Shown one piece after another: positions 17,555 to 26,042 of a stretch of DNA of 64,000 nt. Below the pieces are notes generated by a model. It searched no databases and was not told the origin of the DNA. It saw only the letters and a program-made list of their open reading frames with translations. Made by a program: the position numbers and the translations under genes. The first letter of the stretch is position 1; every line of letters begins with the position of its first letter. The DNA is from Bradyrhizobium retamae (GTDB lineage Bacteria > Pseudomonadota > Alphaproteobacteria > Rhizobiales > Xanthobacteraceae): contig NZ_LLYA01000214.1 in the NCBI RefSeq assembly GCF_001440415.1, positions 1 through 64,000 on the forward strand. The letters are read 5' to 3'.

Positions 17555-18934
17555 CTACGCGCGCGGCGGTTCGGCATGGCTGATGACGCGCTTGATCGAC
17601 GGGAACGCACGGCGCAGTGCGCGCTCGATCTCGTCGACGTTCTCATGCACCTTGATGACGCTCATCGATGGCGCAGCGCGACAATGGAAGTTGACGATTT
17701 CGCCCGCATCGGTGTTGCGGACCCGCACATTGTGAATGTCATGGATCGCGCCATTGCCGCCGGCAAACCGAGATAGCGCGGCCTTGATGGTTTCGACGCG
17801 CTCGGGCACAGCGTCGGTGCCATGGGGCAATTCCGGCTCGAGCGGCTCGATATGGGTATCGACCTCGACGTCCTCGCCAAAGTCCTCGCGGATGCTGCGC
17901 TCCAGGTCGTGGGCGATGGCGTGCGCGGCGGTAAGTTCCATGTCGCCGTCGACTTCGAGGTCGATGCCGACAATCAGCCGGTCGCCGAGATTGTGCACGG
18001 TGACATGATGGACGGCGAGACCGGAATTGCGGGCGATCACCATGATGCGCTCGCGCACGCTCTCATTGTCGCGCACGACCGGCACTGCGGTGAAGGTGAG
18101 GTCGGCGTCGCCGAGCGCTTGCGCGACCGCGACTTGCGCGGTCTTCTTGATCGCCTCGACGCGGTCGATCGGGTAGGTGCGCGGCACCTTTGCGATGGCG
18201 TCGATGAAATGCGTCGGCCCGACCATGCGCACGCGCACGCGTTCGACACCGACCACGCCGGGCACCGCGCGGATCGCCGCGGCCGCTTTTTCCGACGCGC
18301 CCGCCGGCGCGCGGTCGAGCAGGGTTTCGACGGTGGAGCGCCCGAGCCTCAGGCCGAGGATCGATATCATGACGGCAACGGCGATGGCGGCAACCGAGTC
18401 GCCCCAGGCATAGCCGAGCCCGGTCAGCGTCAGGCCGACGATGACGGCGAGCGAGCCGAGCACGTCGGACGCGAAATGCAGCGCGTCCGCCGCCAGCGCC
18501 TGGCTCCGCGTCTGCCGCGCCGTGCGATGCAGCGCCCGCGCGCGCCAGAAATTGACCGCGATATCGATCACCAGCACGACGAAGGGGACAGCCGATATCG
18601 TCGGCGGCGGCGCACCCTCGCGCAGCCGGCTCCAGGATTCGACCAGGATGCCGCCGGCCAGCACGTAGAGCAGCGCGATGACGAACAGCGCCGACAGGCT
18701 CTCGAACTTGCCGTGGCCATAGTGATGTTCCTCGTCGGCCGGCTGGTCGGATACCCGCACCACGAGCCACGTGATGACGGTCGCGATCACGTCGACGGAG
18801 GAATGCAGCGCCTCCGAGATCAGCGCGAGCGAGCCGATCGCGATACCGACCGCGAACTTCGCCGCAGCCATTCCGGCGCTGGCGAAGATCGAGATCGCGG
18901 CGACGTTGGTTTTTATGGTGGGGATAGTGTTCAT
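17555..18934 (-). CDS. Cation diffusion facilitator (CDF) family efflux transporter
   Basis: Inner-membrane proton/divalent-metal antiporter of about 459 residues. Six membrane helices in the first 215 residues carry the two metal-site pairs expected for CDF proteins: LISEALHSSVDV in helix II and LAADALHFASDV in helix V. A cytosolic domain follows, and it is unusually long: after the standard CDF dimerisation domain (VRVRMVGPTHFIDAIAKV) there is a second copy-like segment (DRLIVGIDLEVDGDMELTAA and VRVRNTDAGEIVNFHC). Helix II carries HSSVD rather than the HxxxD variants that help tell Zn from Fe/Mn types, so the metal is not called. Start taken at ATG 18934 (MNTIPTIKTN); the open frame extends 21 codons upstream without family similarity. 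Confidence 0.88.
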   Translation of the reverse strand: MNTIPTIKTNVAAISIFASAGMAAAKFAVGIAIGSLALISEALHSSVDVIATVITWLVVRVSDQPADEEHHYGHGKFESLSALFVIALLYVLAGGILVESWSRLREGAPPPTISAVPFVVLVIDIAVNFWRARALHRTARQTRSQALAADALHFASDVLGSLAVIVGLTLTGLGYAWGDSVAAIAVAVMISILGLRLGRSTVETLLDRAPAGASEKAAAAIRAVPGVVGVERVRVRMVGPTHFIDAIAKVPRTYPIDRVEAIKKTAQVAVAQALGDADLTFTAVPVVRDNESVRERIMVIARNSGLAVHHVTVHNLGDRLIVGIDLEVDGDMELTAAHAIAHDLERSIREDFGEDVEVDTHIEPLEPELPHGTDAVPERVETIKAALSRFAGGNGAIHDIHNVRVRNTDAGEIVNFHCRAAPSMSVIKVHENVDEIERALRRAFPSIKRVISHAEPPRA

Positions 18935-19043
18935 GGCCGGCGGTTTAGCAGGGCGCTGTGTGGGATTAAAGCTGACAGTTGGATGCGCAATCGCCACTCA
19001 CTTGCAGGAGCGATTTGTTGCGAATTATTCCGAGCTTGTAGAT

Positions 19044-19112
19044 GGGTGGAGCGAAGCGATACCCATCAATGTCTTCGTTCGCGCCGGTGATGGGTTTCGC
19101 TTCGCTCTACCC
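19044..19112. repeat. Imperfect 24-bp inverted repeat of a dispersed palindromic element
   Basis: Arms 19044-19067 (GGGTGGAGCGAAGCGATACCC...) and 19089-19112 pair at 22 of 24 positions around a 21-base loop. The unit TGGGT-TCGCTTCGCTC-ACCCATC is of the kind scattered through Bradyrhizobium intergenic regions. It sits 110 bases upstream of the CDF gene start. Confidence 0.6.
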
Positions 19113-19193
19113 ATCCTACGAAAGACACGCCTCCGCATTCTCGCGGCGCGATCTGCCCGAGCTTTGCAAATTCATTCGCCCTACAGGAAGAGG

Positions 19194-19640
19194 GCGCAGG
19201 GAATGCCGGGTGCTTGCTGCACCCGCGGTCTCGTGTGCAAGTAGCGCAAAGGAAACGCACACGAGCATACAGGTACAGCCGAGGCACTCCGGCATTCCCT
19301 GCGCAGTGGTTTTACGGCTTATACCGCGCTCTCCCTGGAGACGAATTCCTTTTGCCTCCATCGCTGCCGGATTAAAGGCTTGTCGAAACCCGGTTGGGTT
19401 CGACGCACCTCCGTCAGCTTGGCACCAGCCACGGGTGCCAGGACCACACGGTTTTGCCGTACGCGTCAGCGTCGTACGTCCTGCGCGCCGTGTCCGCTCA
19501 CGGCCGAAGAGCCGCCCTGCGAACAACTTCTCGCGCCGACGCTGCCGCGTCCACCGCATCCCGCCCCACGTTCGTGACGATGGCCAACGCCCCTCTTGTC
19601 GGGCCGGGACGGCGGGAGTTGTAGGGGTGATTTGGGTCTG
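19194..19640. repeat. Structured non-coding dispersed repeat
   Basis: A perfect 16-bp inverted repeat, GCGCAGGGAATGCCGG at 19194-19209 and its complement at 19289-19304, encloses a second smaller hairpin (CTCGTGTGC / GCACACGAG), giving a long bulged stem of about 110 bases. About 340 bases of GC-rich sequence follow that look familiar as a dispersed Bradyrhizobium repeat often mis-annotated as small ORFs; this memory is the only basis for calling the right part a repeat. No frame in it has a ribosome-binding site or a recognisable product. Function unknown; a structured RNA is possible. Confidence 0.5.
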
Positions 19641-20214
19641 GCGCGAAGCGGAATATTTTTGATGCAACGACTGGACGGGGGAAATCACGTTGAAGTTGTT
19701 ATGGAAAATTGATTATTGAAGAAAAATCGATTTTTGGGTGCGCTGCCTTTGTGGGATTCTTAGATCGCGTCAATAGCTGTTTGTAAGTTCAGGCTTACAC
19801 TGGTGGTCACGCCGGGGCGCGGGTCCTACGTAAGTGCTGATGGCACAGATGGGTCAGGCTGCTCCCGGCAGATCGGGCCCGTGCAGCCAGATGAGCATAA
19901 AGCCCATAGCCTTGCTTGATCGTCGAATGGAGCATCTTGAGCCATTTACGTATCAACCCAAATTTATCCCTACGTGCATCTTGCACGATTCTCGCGGCGA
20001 GATGCCCGAGCTTTGCAAAAATCATTCGCCCACCAGCGCAGGCCGACAACACCACCCGCGTTTCGGAGGTCGATCTGACATGGTCAACTCCAAACGTTGG
20101 ATTCCGCTTTAGAATCCATAAAGACGGAACGCCTGGAGTTGTGACCGAGATCATACTGGTTCCCGTGACTTCCGGAGCATTGTGCCGCCGCTAATGATAT
20201 CCGTTGAGGTCCGG
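19641..20214. other. Intergenic stretch without a defensible gene
   Basis: Lower GC than the surroundings around 19660-19800. A segment near 20002-20027 (GCCCGAGCTTTGCAAA and following) repeats one at 19155-19180 (26 bases, a few mismatches), so it contains another copy of dispersed non-coding sequence. Promoter elements for the cyclase gene at 20215 must lie here but none is convincing. Confidence 0.4.
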
Positions 20215-23200
20215 ATGCAATGCACGAATTGCGCGGCCGAAGTCTCGGAGCAAAGCAGATTTTGTGGGCAGTGTGGAGCGGCGGTCGTGCGGCGCTGCCT
20301 GGCCTGCGGTGCGGCAAACCCAGCGCTGAACAAGTTCTGCCGCGATTGCGGGACCAGATTGCGCGCGGATTCTCCTGCGGTGGTGCCATTGGCCCGGGAC
20401 TCGCGCCCGATCGAGCGCCGACAGCTTACCGTACTGTTTTGTGACCTGGTCGGATCGACTGCGCTGTCCGCAAGGCTCGATCCCGAGGACTTCAGCGCAA
20501 TCATCGCCGACTACCGGCGCTGCATTACTGAAACCATTGCCAGTTTCGACGGCTTTGTCGCGCGACATCATGGGGACGGCGCGATCGTATGCTTTGGCTA
20601 TCCTCAGGCGCACGAAGACGACGCAGAGCGTGCTGTTCAAGCCAGCCTTGCACTGGTGCAGGCGATCGCCGCCTTGCACGCGAAAGAGAAGTTGAGCGCG
20701 CGCGTCGGTATTGCAACGGGCGTGGCGATCGTCGGCGATATGTCTGATAGCGCGATTTCCGAGGAGCACGGTATCCTCGGCGACACCCCGAATCTTGCCG
20801 CCCGACTGCAATCGCTCGCACGGCCCGGTGGCGTTGTTATCTCGGGTCGCACAAAGACGATCGCGGGACCGCAGTTCGAATATCTCGATCTCGGTAAAGT
20901 CGAGATCAAGGGATTTGCAAAACCGGTCGCTGCCTGGCAAGTCGCCGGCAAGACAACAGTGACCAGCCGATCGCACGCTCTCCAAAGCTGTGATGTACTG
21001 CCTCTGATCGGCCGTGATGAAGAAATGGAGCTAATTCTGAGTCGATGGAAGCGGGCCAAGGGTGGCGAAGGTCAGGTGGTGCTGCTCTCCGGTGAAGCGG
21101 GGATCGGCAAATCACGGCTCGCCGTCGCGCTGTTGGAACAGCTTGCTCGCGAGCCGCACATTCGACTGCAGTACTTCTGCTCGCCGCAGCATACCGACAG
21201 CACGCTCTATCCGGTGATCGGCGAGATGTCGCGCGCCGCCGGCTTTGCTCACGATGACAGCCAGCAAGCGAAAACGGACAAGCTTGACGCGCTGCTGGCG
21301 CAAAGCTCGACGCCTTCAGAGCATGCAGCGCTGTTTGCCGAAATGCTGTCGCTACCCAGCGACGGACGTTACCCTCCGGTTGACGTTGAGCCGCAGCTCC
21401 GCCGAGAGAAAACGCTGAAGGCTCTTGGTTCGCACATCGAGGCGCTGGCGCGGATCCATCCCGTGCTGATGATCTTCGAAGACGCGCATTGGACCGATCC
21501 AACCAGCCTCGAATTTTTCGCGAGGGCGGTGGACCTGGCCGTGAATCACCGGCTGTTGATACTCGTTACTTTCAGGCCAGAATTCAGGCCGTCCTGGATC
21601 GGACGGCCGCACGTGAGTCAGCTGACCCTCCATCGGCTGACGCCGTGCGACATCCATTCCCTCATCGAGGGCGTCGTCGGCAACCGATCGTTGCCGGCGG
21701 ACATCCGCCAGGACATCATCGAGCGCACCGACGGCATTCCACTGTTCGCCGAGGAGATGACCAAGGCCGTGCTGGACGCAGAGGGTGAGAGTGATGTGCA
21801 GCGGGCCTGCGCTGCGGCACCGACTCCTGTCGTAGCAGTTCCGGCTAGCCTGCAGGCTTCGCTGATGTCGCGGCTCGACCGGCTCGGCCCAGCGAAAGAC
21901 GTCGCGCAGGTCGGTGCGGCGATCGGCCGGGAATTTCCTCACATGTTGCTGGCGGCGGTCGCGCGAAAGCCGGAAGCGGAATTGGATGCCGACCTTCACC
22001 GGCTTGTTACAGCGGGTCTGTTGTTTCGACAGGGCATCCCGCCGCATGCGAGCTATCTGTTCAAGCATGCGCTTGTGCAGGACGCAGCCTACAGTACGCT
22101 GCTGCGAGAGCCGAGGCGCGCGCTGAACGCGCGTATCGCCGAAATCCTTGAAGGTCAGTTCCCGGAAATAGCCGAGAGCCAGCCCGAGTTGCTCGCGCGT
22201 CATTACACAAAGGCCGACCTGATCGCGAAGTCAGCGTATCTGTGGGGCAAGGCAGGACTTCGGTCACAGGAGCGCTCGGCGCTTATCGAAGCAGCAGAAC
22301 AGCTTGGTCAGGCGCTGTCGCAACTAGCAACCTTGCCCAGCGCGCCCGACGTGCGGCGCGAGCAGATCATCCTGCAAGTTGCGCTCGTGAACACGCTGAT
22401 GCATGTCAAAGGATATGGCGCTTTCGAAACCAAGACTGCCGTGGCGCAGGCGAGGGCGTTTATCGAACAAGCGGAACAGCTTGGACAGTCTCCCGATGAC
22501 CCTTCGCTGCTCCTCTCGGCCCTCTTTGGCCAGTGGATCGTCAGTTTCATAAACTTCGATGGTGACGCGGCGCGCGACCTAGCAAGCCGGTTTCTGGAGC
22601 TTGGCGAGAAGGAGGGAGCAGCGGTCCCGCTCTTGATCGGGCACCGTACCATGGCCAGTACGCTGGCGTTGAGGGGGGATCTCGTTGAAGCCAAGGCGCA
22701 CTACGATGGAGCTCTCGCCCTCTATCGTCCCGCCGAACACCGGCGATTGATGACGCGATTTGGCCAGGACCTCCGGGTAACGTGCTTGGCCTTTCGTTCA
22801 ATGGCCTCGTGGCTGCTCGGTTATCCCGAAGCTGCGATGAACGACGCAAACTGCGCGCTAATGGAAGCGCGCCAAATTGATCATGCTGCCACTTTGATGT
22901 TCACTCTGAATTTTCCGATTCTTGTTAATACCTACTGCGGGAATTATCACGCGGCAAACGAGCATCTCAAAGAGCTTGTCGCGTTGGCGGAGGAGAAAGG
23001 CGCCCCGTTCCGGAAAGCGGAAGGCGTGTTACGGCGGGGCTATATCCTAACCCTCACGGGAGCCGCGAAAGCCGTCGAGATGGTCACGGCGGGTATTGAT
23101 TTGTGGAGGTCGGCCGGATCGACGATATTTACACCGGAGCAGGAGTTCATGTTGGCAATCGCCCATGCTGACTCGGGCCAGTTCGATGACGCCTGGCGCT

Positions 23201-23535
23201 GCATCGGAAACGCAATGACAGCGATGCAAGCAACCAAGGAAAGATGGTGCGAGGCTGAGACTCATCGCGTTGCCGGTGAAATCGCGCTCAAGTCGCCGCA
23301 GCGGGATGAGGCGAAGGCGCAAGCGTATTTCGAGCATTCCCTGGCCATTGCGCGAGCGCAGCATGCAAAGTCGTGGGAATTGCGCGCGGCAACCAGCTCG
23401 GCGTGGCTCTTGAGCCGTCAGGGCAAACGGAAAATGGCGCGTGACCTTCTCGCGCCCATCTACGATTGGTTCACCGAAGGATTTGACACAAGCGATCTGC
23501 GAAAGGCCAAGGCCTTGCTCGGTGAGCTTCGTTGA
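20215..23535 (+). CDS. Adenylate/guanylate cyclase - AAA ATPase - TPR signalling protein
   Basis: Large multidomain protein of about 1106 residues. N-terminal double zinc ribbon (CTNCAAEV...CGQCG and CLACG...CRDCG, residues 2-47). A class III cyclase domain follows (about 60-240): both metal-binding Asp positions are present (LTVLFCDLVGST and HHGDGAIVCFGYP), as is the transition-state Asn/Arg motif (DTPNLAARLQ). Then an AAA/STAND-type ATPase with Walker A GEAGIGKSR (near 295) and Walker B LMIFEDAHWTD, and a long helical TPR-like C-terminal region. This is the cyclase-AAA-TPR arrangement common in rhizobia; whether it makes cAMP, cGMP or nothing is unproven. ATG 20215 is preferred over GTG 20182 because the zinc ribbon starts there and GAGG precedes it. 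No receptor or effector gene is adjacent. Confidence 0.88.
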   Translation: MQCTNCAAEVSEQSRFCGQCGAAVVRRCLACGAANPALNKFCRDCGTRLRADSPAVVPLARDSRPIERRQLTVLFCDLVGSTALSARLDPEDFSAIIADYRRCITETIASFDGFVARHHGDGAIVCFGYPQAHEDDAERAVQASLALVQAIAALHAKEKLSARVGIATGVAIVGDMSDSAISEEHGILGDTPNLAARLQSLARPGGVVISGRTKTIAGPQFEYLDLGKVEIKGFAKPVAAWQVAGKTTVTSRSHALQSCDVLPLIGRDEEMELILSRWKRAKGGEGQVVLLSGEAGIGKSRLAVALLEQLAREPHIRLQYFCSPQHTDSTLYPVIGEMSRAAGFAHDDSQQAKTDKLDALLAQSSTPSEHAALFAEMLSLPSDGRYPPVDVEPQLRREKTLKALGSHIEALARIHPVLMIFEDAHWTDPTSLEFFARAVDLAVNHRLLILVTFRPEFRPSWIGRPHVSQLTLHRLTPCDIHSLIEGVVGNRSLPADIRQDIIERTDGIPLFAEEMTKAVLDAEGESDVQRACAAAPTPVVAVPASLQASLMSRLDRLGPAKDVAQVGAAIGREFPHMLLAAVARKPEAELDADLHRLVTAGLLFRQGIPPHASYLFKHALVQDAAYSTLLREPRRALNARIAEILEGQFPEIAESQPELLARHYTKADLIAKSAYLWGKAGLRSQERSALIEAAEQLGQALSQLATLPSAPDVRREQIILQVALVNTLMHVKGYGAFETKTAVAQARAFIEQAEQLGQSPDDPSLLLSALFGQWIVSFINFDGDAARDLASRFLELGEKEGAAVPLLIGHRTMASTLALRGDLVEAKAHYDGALALYRPAEHRRLMTRFGQDLRVTCLAFRSMASWLLGYPEAAMNDANCALMEARQIDHAATLMFTLNFPILVNTYCGNYHAANEHLKELVALAEEKGAPFRKAEGVLRRGYILTLTGAAKAVEMVTAGIDLWRSAGSTIFTPEQEFMLAIAHADSGQFDDAWRCIGNAMTAMQATKERWCEAETHRVAGEIALKSPQRDEAKAQAYFEHSLAIARAQHAKSWELRAATSSAWLLSRQGKRKMARDLLAPIYDWFTEGFDTSDLRKAKALLGELR

Positions 23536-23683
23536 TAGCGCCTTCCGTCGTCGCCCGCCTAAGATGCGGCGGATGAGGCGCTGATCCAGTGCGCTGCCAG
23601 ACGCATTGCAGCGCCGCATCCTTGGGATCTGGACGCGGGTCGGCCGCATGTCCAAAATGGCTCGCAACGAAGCGGAGGCGCCG

Positions 23684-24526
23684 ATGGTGATTGTCGATTC
23701 CCAGGTCCACGCCTACGAGGCGAATAGTCCGAAGCGGCCTTGGCACAGTGTGCCGAACTGGCCCGATCACGTCACGGGTGACGAGATGGTGGCGGCAATG
23801 GACAAGGTTGGTGTCGACGGCGCGATCTTCATCTCCGCTTTTTCCTTGTACCGCTACGACGCCAGTTATGCCGTGGAGGTGCAGCGGGCTCATCCAGGCC
23901 GGTTCGCCATCGTCAAGCCGGTGGACCCTGATGATCCTGATGTGGCCGACGTCGTCGCGGACTGGAAGAAGACGCCGGGCGCGGTCGGAATCCGCATCAT
24001 GCTGACGAAGGAGCCGCGGCGCGCGCCCGATGATCCCGGCCTCGACCGGATCGCGCGCGCGGCGGTTCGCCATGATTTTCCGGTCAACCTCCACTGCTGG
24101 GACAATCTGGACGCGGGCAGGGTGCTGATCGATCGCCATCCCGACACGCGGTTCATCATCGACCATCTCGGCATTCTGCAGCCGCGCGTGCCGCCGGCGC
24201 CGCCCGAACCATGGGCCGAACTTCCGAAGGTGCTGGAACTCGCCAGGCGGGCGAATGCCGTGATCAAGATCAGCGGCGCCTGCACGCTGTCGCGCGAGCC
24301 GTATCCTTATCCGGATATCTGGGACCCGCTAGCCCGCGTGTTCGATGCCTGGGGTTTCGATCGCTGCCTGTGGGGCACGGACTGGACGCGCGCATTCGCC
24401 GTCGTCAACTACGAGCAGGCGGTCGAACCGTTCCTCAGGACCAGCCGCCTGAACGACAGCGAGCGCGCCATGCTGATGGGCGGCGCCTGCGCCAAGGCGT
24501 ATGGCTGGTCGCCGACGAACGGTTAG
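23684..24526 (+). CDS. Amidohydrolase family 2 (TIM-barrel metal-dependent hydrolase)
   Basis: About 280 residues of the family that includes lactonases and decarboxylases acting on aromatic breakdown products. Motifs: VIVDSQVHAYEANSPKRPWH at the start (an unusual DSQVH in place of DxHxH, as in the lactone hydrolase subgroup), FPVNLHCWDN, RFIIDHLGI, and a WGTDWTRA tail providing the terminal Asp. Soluble, no signal peptide. ATG 23684 has GGAGG five bases upstream; ATG 23648 is a less likely alternative. It follows the cyclase gene by 150 bases and has no catabolic partner beside it, so the substrate is unknown. Confidence 0.82.
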   Translation: MVIVDSQVHAYEANSPKRPWHSVPNWPDHVTGDEMVAAMDKVGVDGAIFISAFSLYRYDASYAVEVQRAHPGRFAIVKPVDPDDPDVADVVADWKKTPGAVGIRIMLTKEPRRAPDDPGLDRIARAAVRHDFPVNLHCWDNLDAGRVLIDRHPDTRFIIDHLGILQPRVPPAPPEPWAELPKVLELARRANAVIKISGACTLSREPYPYPDIWDPLARVFDAWGFDRCLWGTDWTRAFAVVNYEQAVEPFLRTSRLNDSERAMLMGGACAKAYGWSPTNG

Positions 24527-24761
24527 CGCTAGTACAGTGACACTGCAGTCCAGCGTTGTCACCGCAATTTGGATTCGGGCGCGGCATTGCGTCGGCAATG
24601 CTCTTTACATCGTGCCGTCACCAGCGTTGCTCTGCGGAGTCTCGTACCGCGACTGAAGAAATCTCCAGCATAGGCGGCTTGAAGCTCGTGTTTCCGAACC
24701 GCACCGTCTCGATGATGGGAACGCCGCGAACTCAACACCGCACGGGCATCATCGAGAGCTG

Positions 24762-25409
24762 CTAATTCTTGGCTCGCAGGATGCTGATTCGAGATTCGTC
24801 GACAAAATTCTTGCTGTCCTGATCGGACCGGCGGAAAAGGTTGCGTTCGACAACGAGTGAACGGCCACTGATCGTCTTGGTGCAGCGCTCCTTGAGGTAG
24901 ATGCCTCCCACTGGCTGGTCTCCTGCACCCGGCTGGCCCTCGGTGCATGCCCAGCCGTCCGAGCCGTAGCGCGATTTGGCCTGCAGCCCCAGGAGAAACG
25001 CCTTCTTCCGGAGATAGAGACGTGCCTTCGGATCGGTCTCGATCTGCAAACCGGCAACGTGCGCGGTATCGTCGATCAGCAGGGTGAGGATCGCCGGATG
25101 ACCCGCCACCATCGTGCCGTCGCGGCTGGTCGACGGATCGTAACCAAATCGGATGGCCCGCGTCCCGTCAGCGTCGGTCGGGCAGTCACGCCAGTTTTGC
25201 CAGCCAGCCAATGTGCGCTTCGGATCTGCCGCGCAGTAGAAGTCGACGTAACCGGACTCCGGCAGCTCGGCCGCAGCCATTCCGAGGCGAATGTCACGCA
25301 GATCGTTGCCGCTGAATTCTTCCGTCCGTGCCGGAGAGCTCGCGAGCGTGACGGCCTGCCAGGCAAGCAGACACGCAGCAAGAACGCCCGGCAGCTTCAG
25401 TCTGCGCAT
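24762..25409 (-). CDS. Secreted hypothetical protein of the PQQ-dehydrogenase operon
   Basis: 215 residues with a signal peptide (RRLKLPGVLAACLLAWQAVTL, cleavage probably after PARTEE or earlier). The mature part has four Cys, including DFYCAADP, NWRDCPTD, GWACTEGQ and KERCTKTI, suggesting two disulfides in the periplasm. No known domain. ATG 25409 overlaps the TGA of the cytochrome c gene (TGATG), so translation is coupled and the two are in one operon with the PQQ dehydrogenase. A role in that dehydrogenase system is inferred from position only. Confidence 0.75.
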   Translation of the reverse strand: MRRLKLPGVLAACLLAWQAVTLASSPARTEEFSGNDLRDIRLGMAAAELPESGYVDFYCAADPKRTLAGWQNWRDCPTDADGTRAIRFGYDPSTSRDGTMVAGHPAILTLLIDDTAHVAGLQIETDPKARLYLRKKAFLLGLQAKSRYGSDGWACTEGQPGAGDQPVGGIYLKERCTKTISGRSLVVERNLFRRSDQDSKNFVDESRISILRAKN

Positions 25410-25981
25410 CACTGGCCCTTCCCGGTGCTGGCGGGCGCATCATCGGGCTTCTGCGCCTGTGTCTTGTAGACGTCGCATACCCGCGAGGTGCTTGAGAAGA
25501 AGGTGACGCATTCCGCGTAAGTGGGTTCGCCGGCTCCCTTGATGTGGGCGATCACGTAGTCGGCGACGGCTTCAATATCCTTCGGGCGCAGAAACGTTCC
25601 GCCCTCGGGCGGCATCTGTGCCCCCGCGTCCTGGCGGTTCATGCCGTGGCATTTCACCTCATCGTAGGCGCCGCGCATAAAGAACGGCATCCCGGTACCC
25701 GGCCGCCCGCAGCCGACGATTTCAATGATCTGATCGCGCGTCAGCTCGGTCTTGCGCAGCGACAGCGCATCACCGCCGTAGCCGCCGCCGCCATTGCCGT
25801 GCCATTTGTGGCAGCCCACGCAATTGGCCTTACTGAAAACGGCCTTGCCGGCATTGGTCGGATCCGAAGCCGGCGCTTGCGCCGACTGACCGTAAGCTGT
25901 GGTACCAATCGAGAAATTCAGGGCGACGACGCTCACGAGCAGCATGCCTGGCGCCGCCGGGAAGCTGTTGAAGTTCATCAT
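25409..25981 (-). CDS. Periplasmic c-type cytochrome, likely electron acceptor of the PQQ dehydrogenase
   Basis: 190 residues with a signal peptide ending near AYGQS. One haem c site, CVGCH (Cys54, Cys57, His58), and candidate axial Met residues in GTGMPFF or MPPEGG. A second Cys pair (CVTFF...RVCDVY) lies near the C-terminus. Start ATG 25981, directly followed by a second ATG. Encoded 60 bases after the quinoprotein gene in the same direction, the position normally held by the dedicated cytochrome (cytochrome cL or XoxG type), so it probably takes electrons from the reduced PQQ enzyme. Confidence 0.88.
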   Translation of the reverse strand: MMNFNSFPAAPGMLLVSVVALNFSIGTTAYGQSAQAPASDPTNAGKAVFSKANCVGCHKWHGNGGGGYGGDALSLRKTELTRDQIIEIVGCGRPGTGMPFFMRGAYDEVKCHGMNRQDAGAQMPPEGGTFLRPKDIEAVADYVIAHIKGAGEPTYAECVTFFSSTSRVCDVYKTQAQKPDDAPASTGKGQ

Positions 25982-26003
25982 TGCGTCTCTTGTCGAAGAA
26001 GCG

Positions 26004-26030
26004 GGAGGGCCCGCGGTTGGCGGACCCTCC
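26004..26030. other. Hairpin between the PQQ dehydrogenase and cytochrome c genes
   Basis: Arms GGAGGGCCCGC (26004-26014) and GCGGACCCTCC (26020-26030) pair at 10 of 11 positions with a 5-base loop, 12 bases after the dehydrogenase stop codon. On the transcribed (minus) strand no clear T-run follows, so it is more likely a stabilising or attenuating stem that sets unequal expression of the two genes than a full terminator. Confidence 0.5.
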
Positions 26031-26042
26031 GTTTTTGGGATG

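Noticed and set aside
19380..19640. Several small forward and reverse frames at 19.4-19.6 kb as genes
   Set aside because: No ribosome-binding sites, no domains, and the sequence looks like a dispersed non-coding repeat.
19807..20154. 115-codon reverse frame before the cyclase gene
   Set aside because: Contains a piece of the dispersed repeat and no recognisable protein feature; start context is poor.
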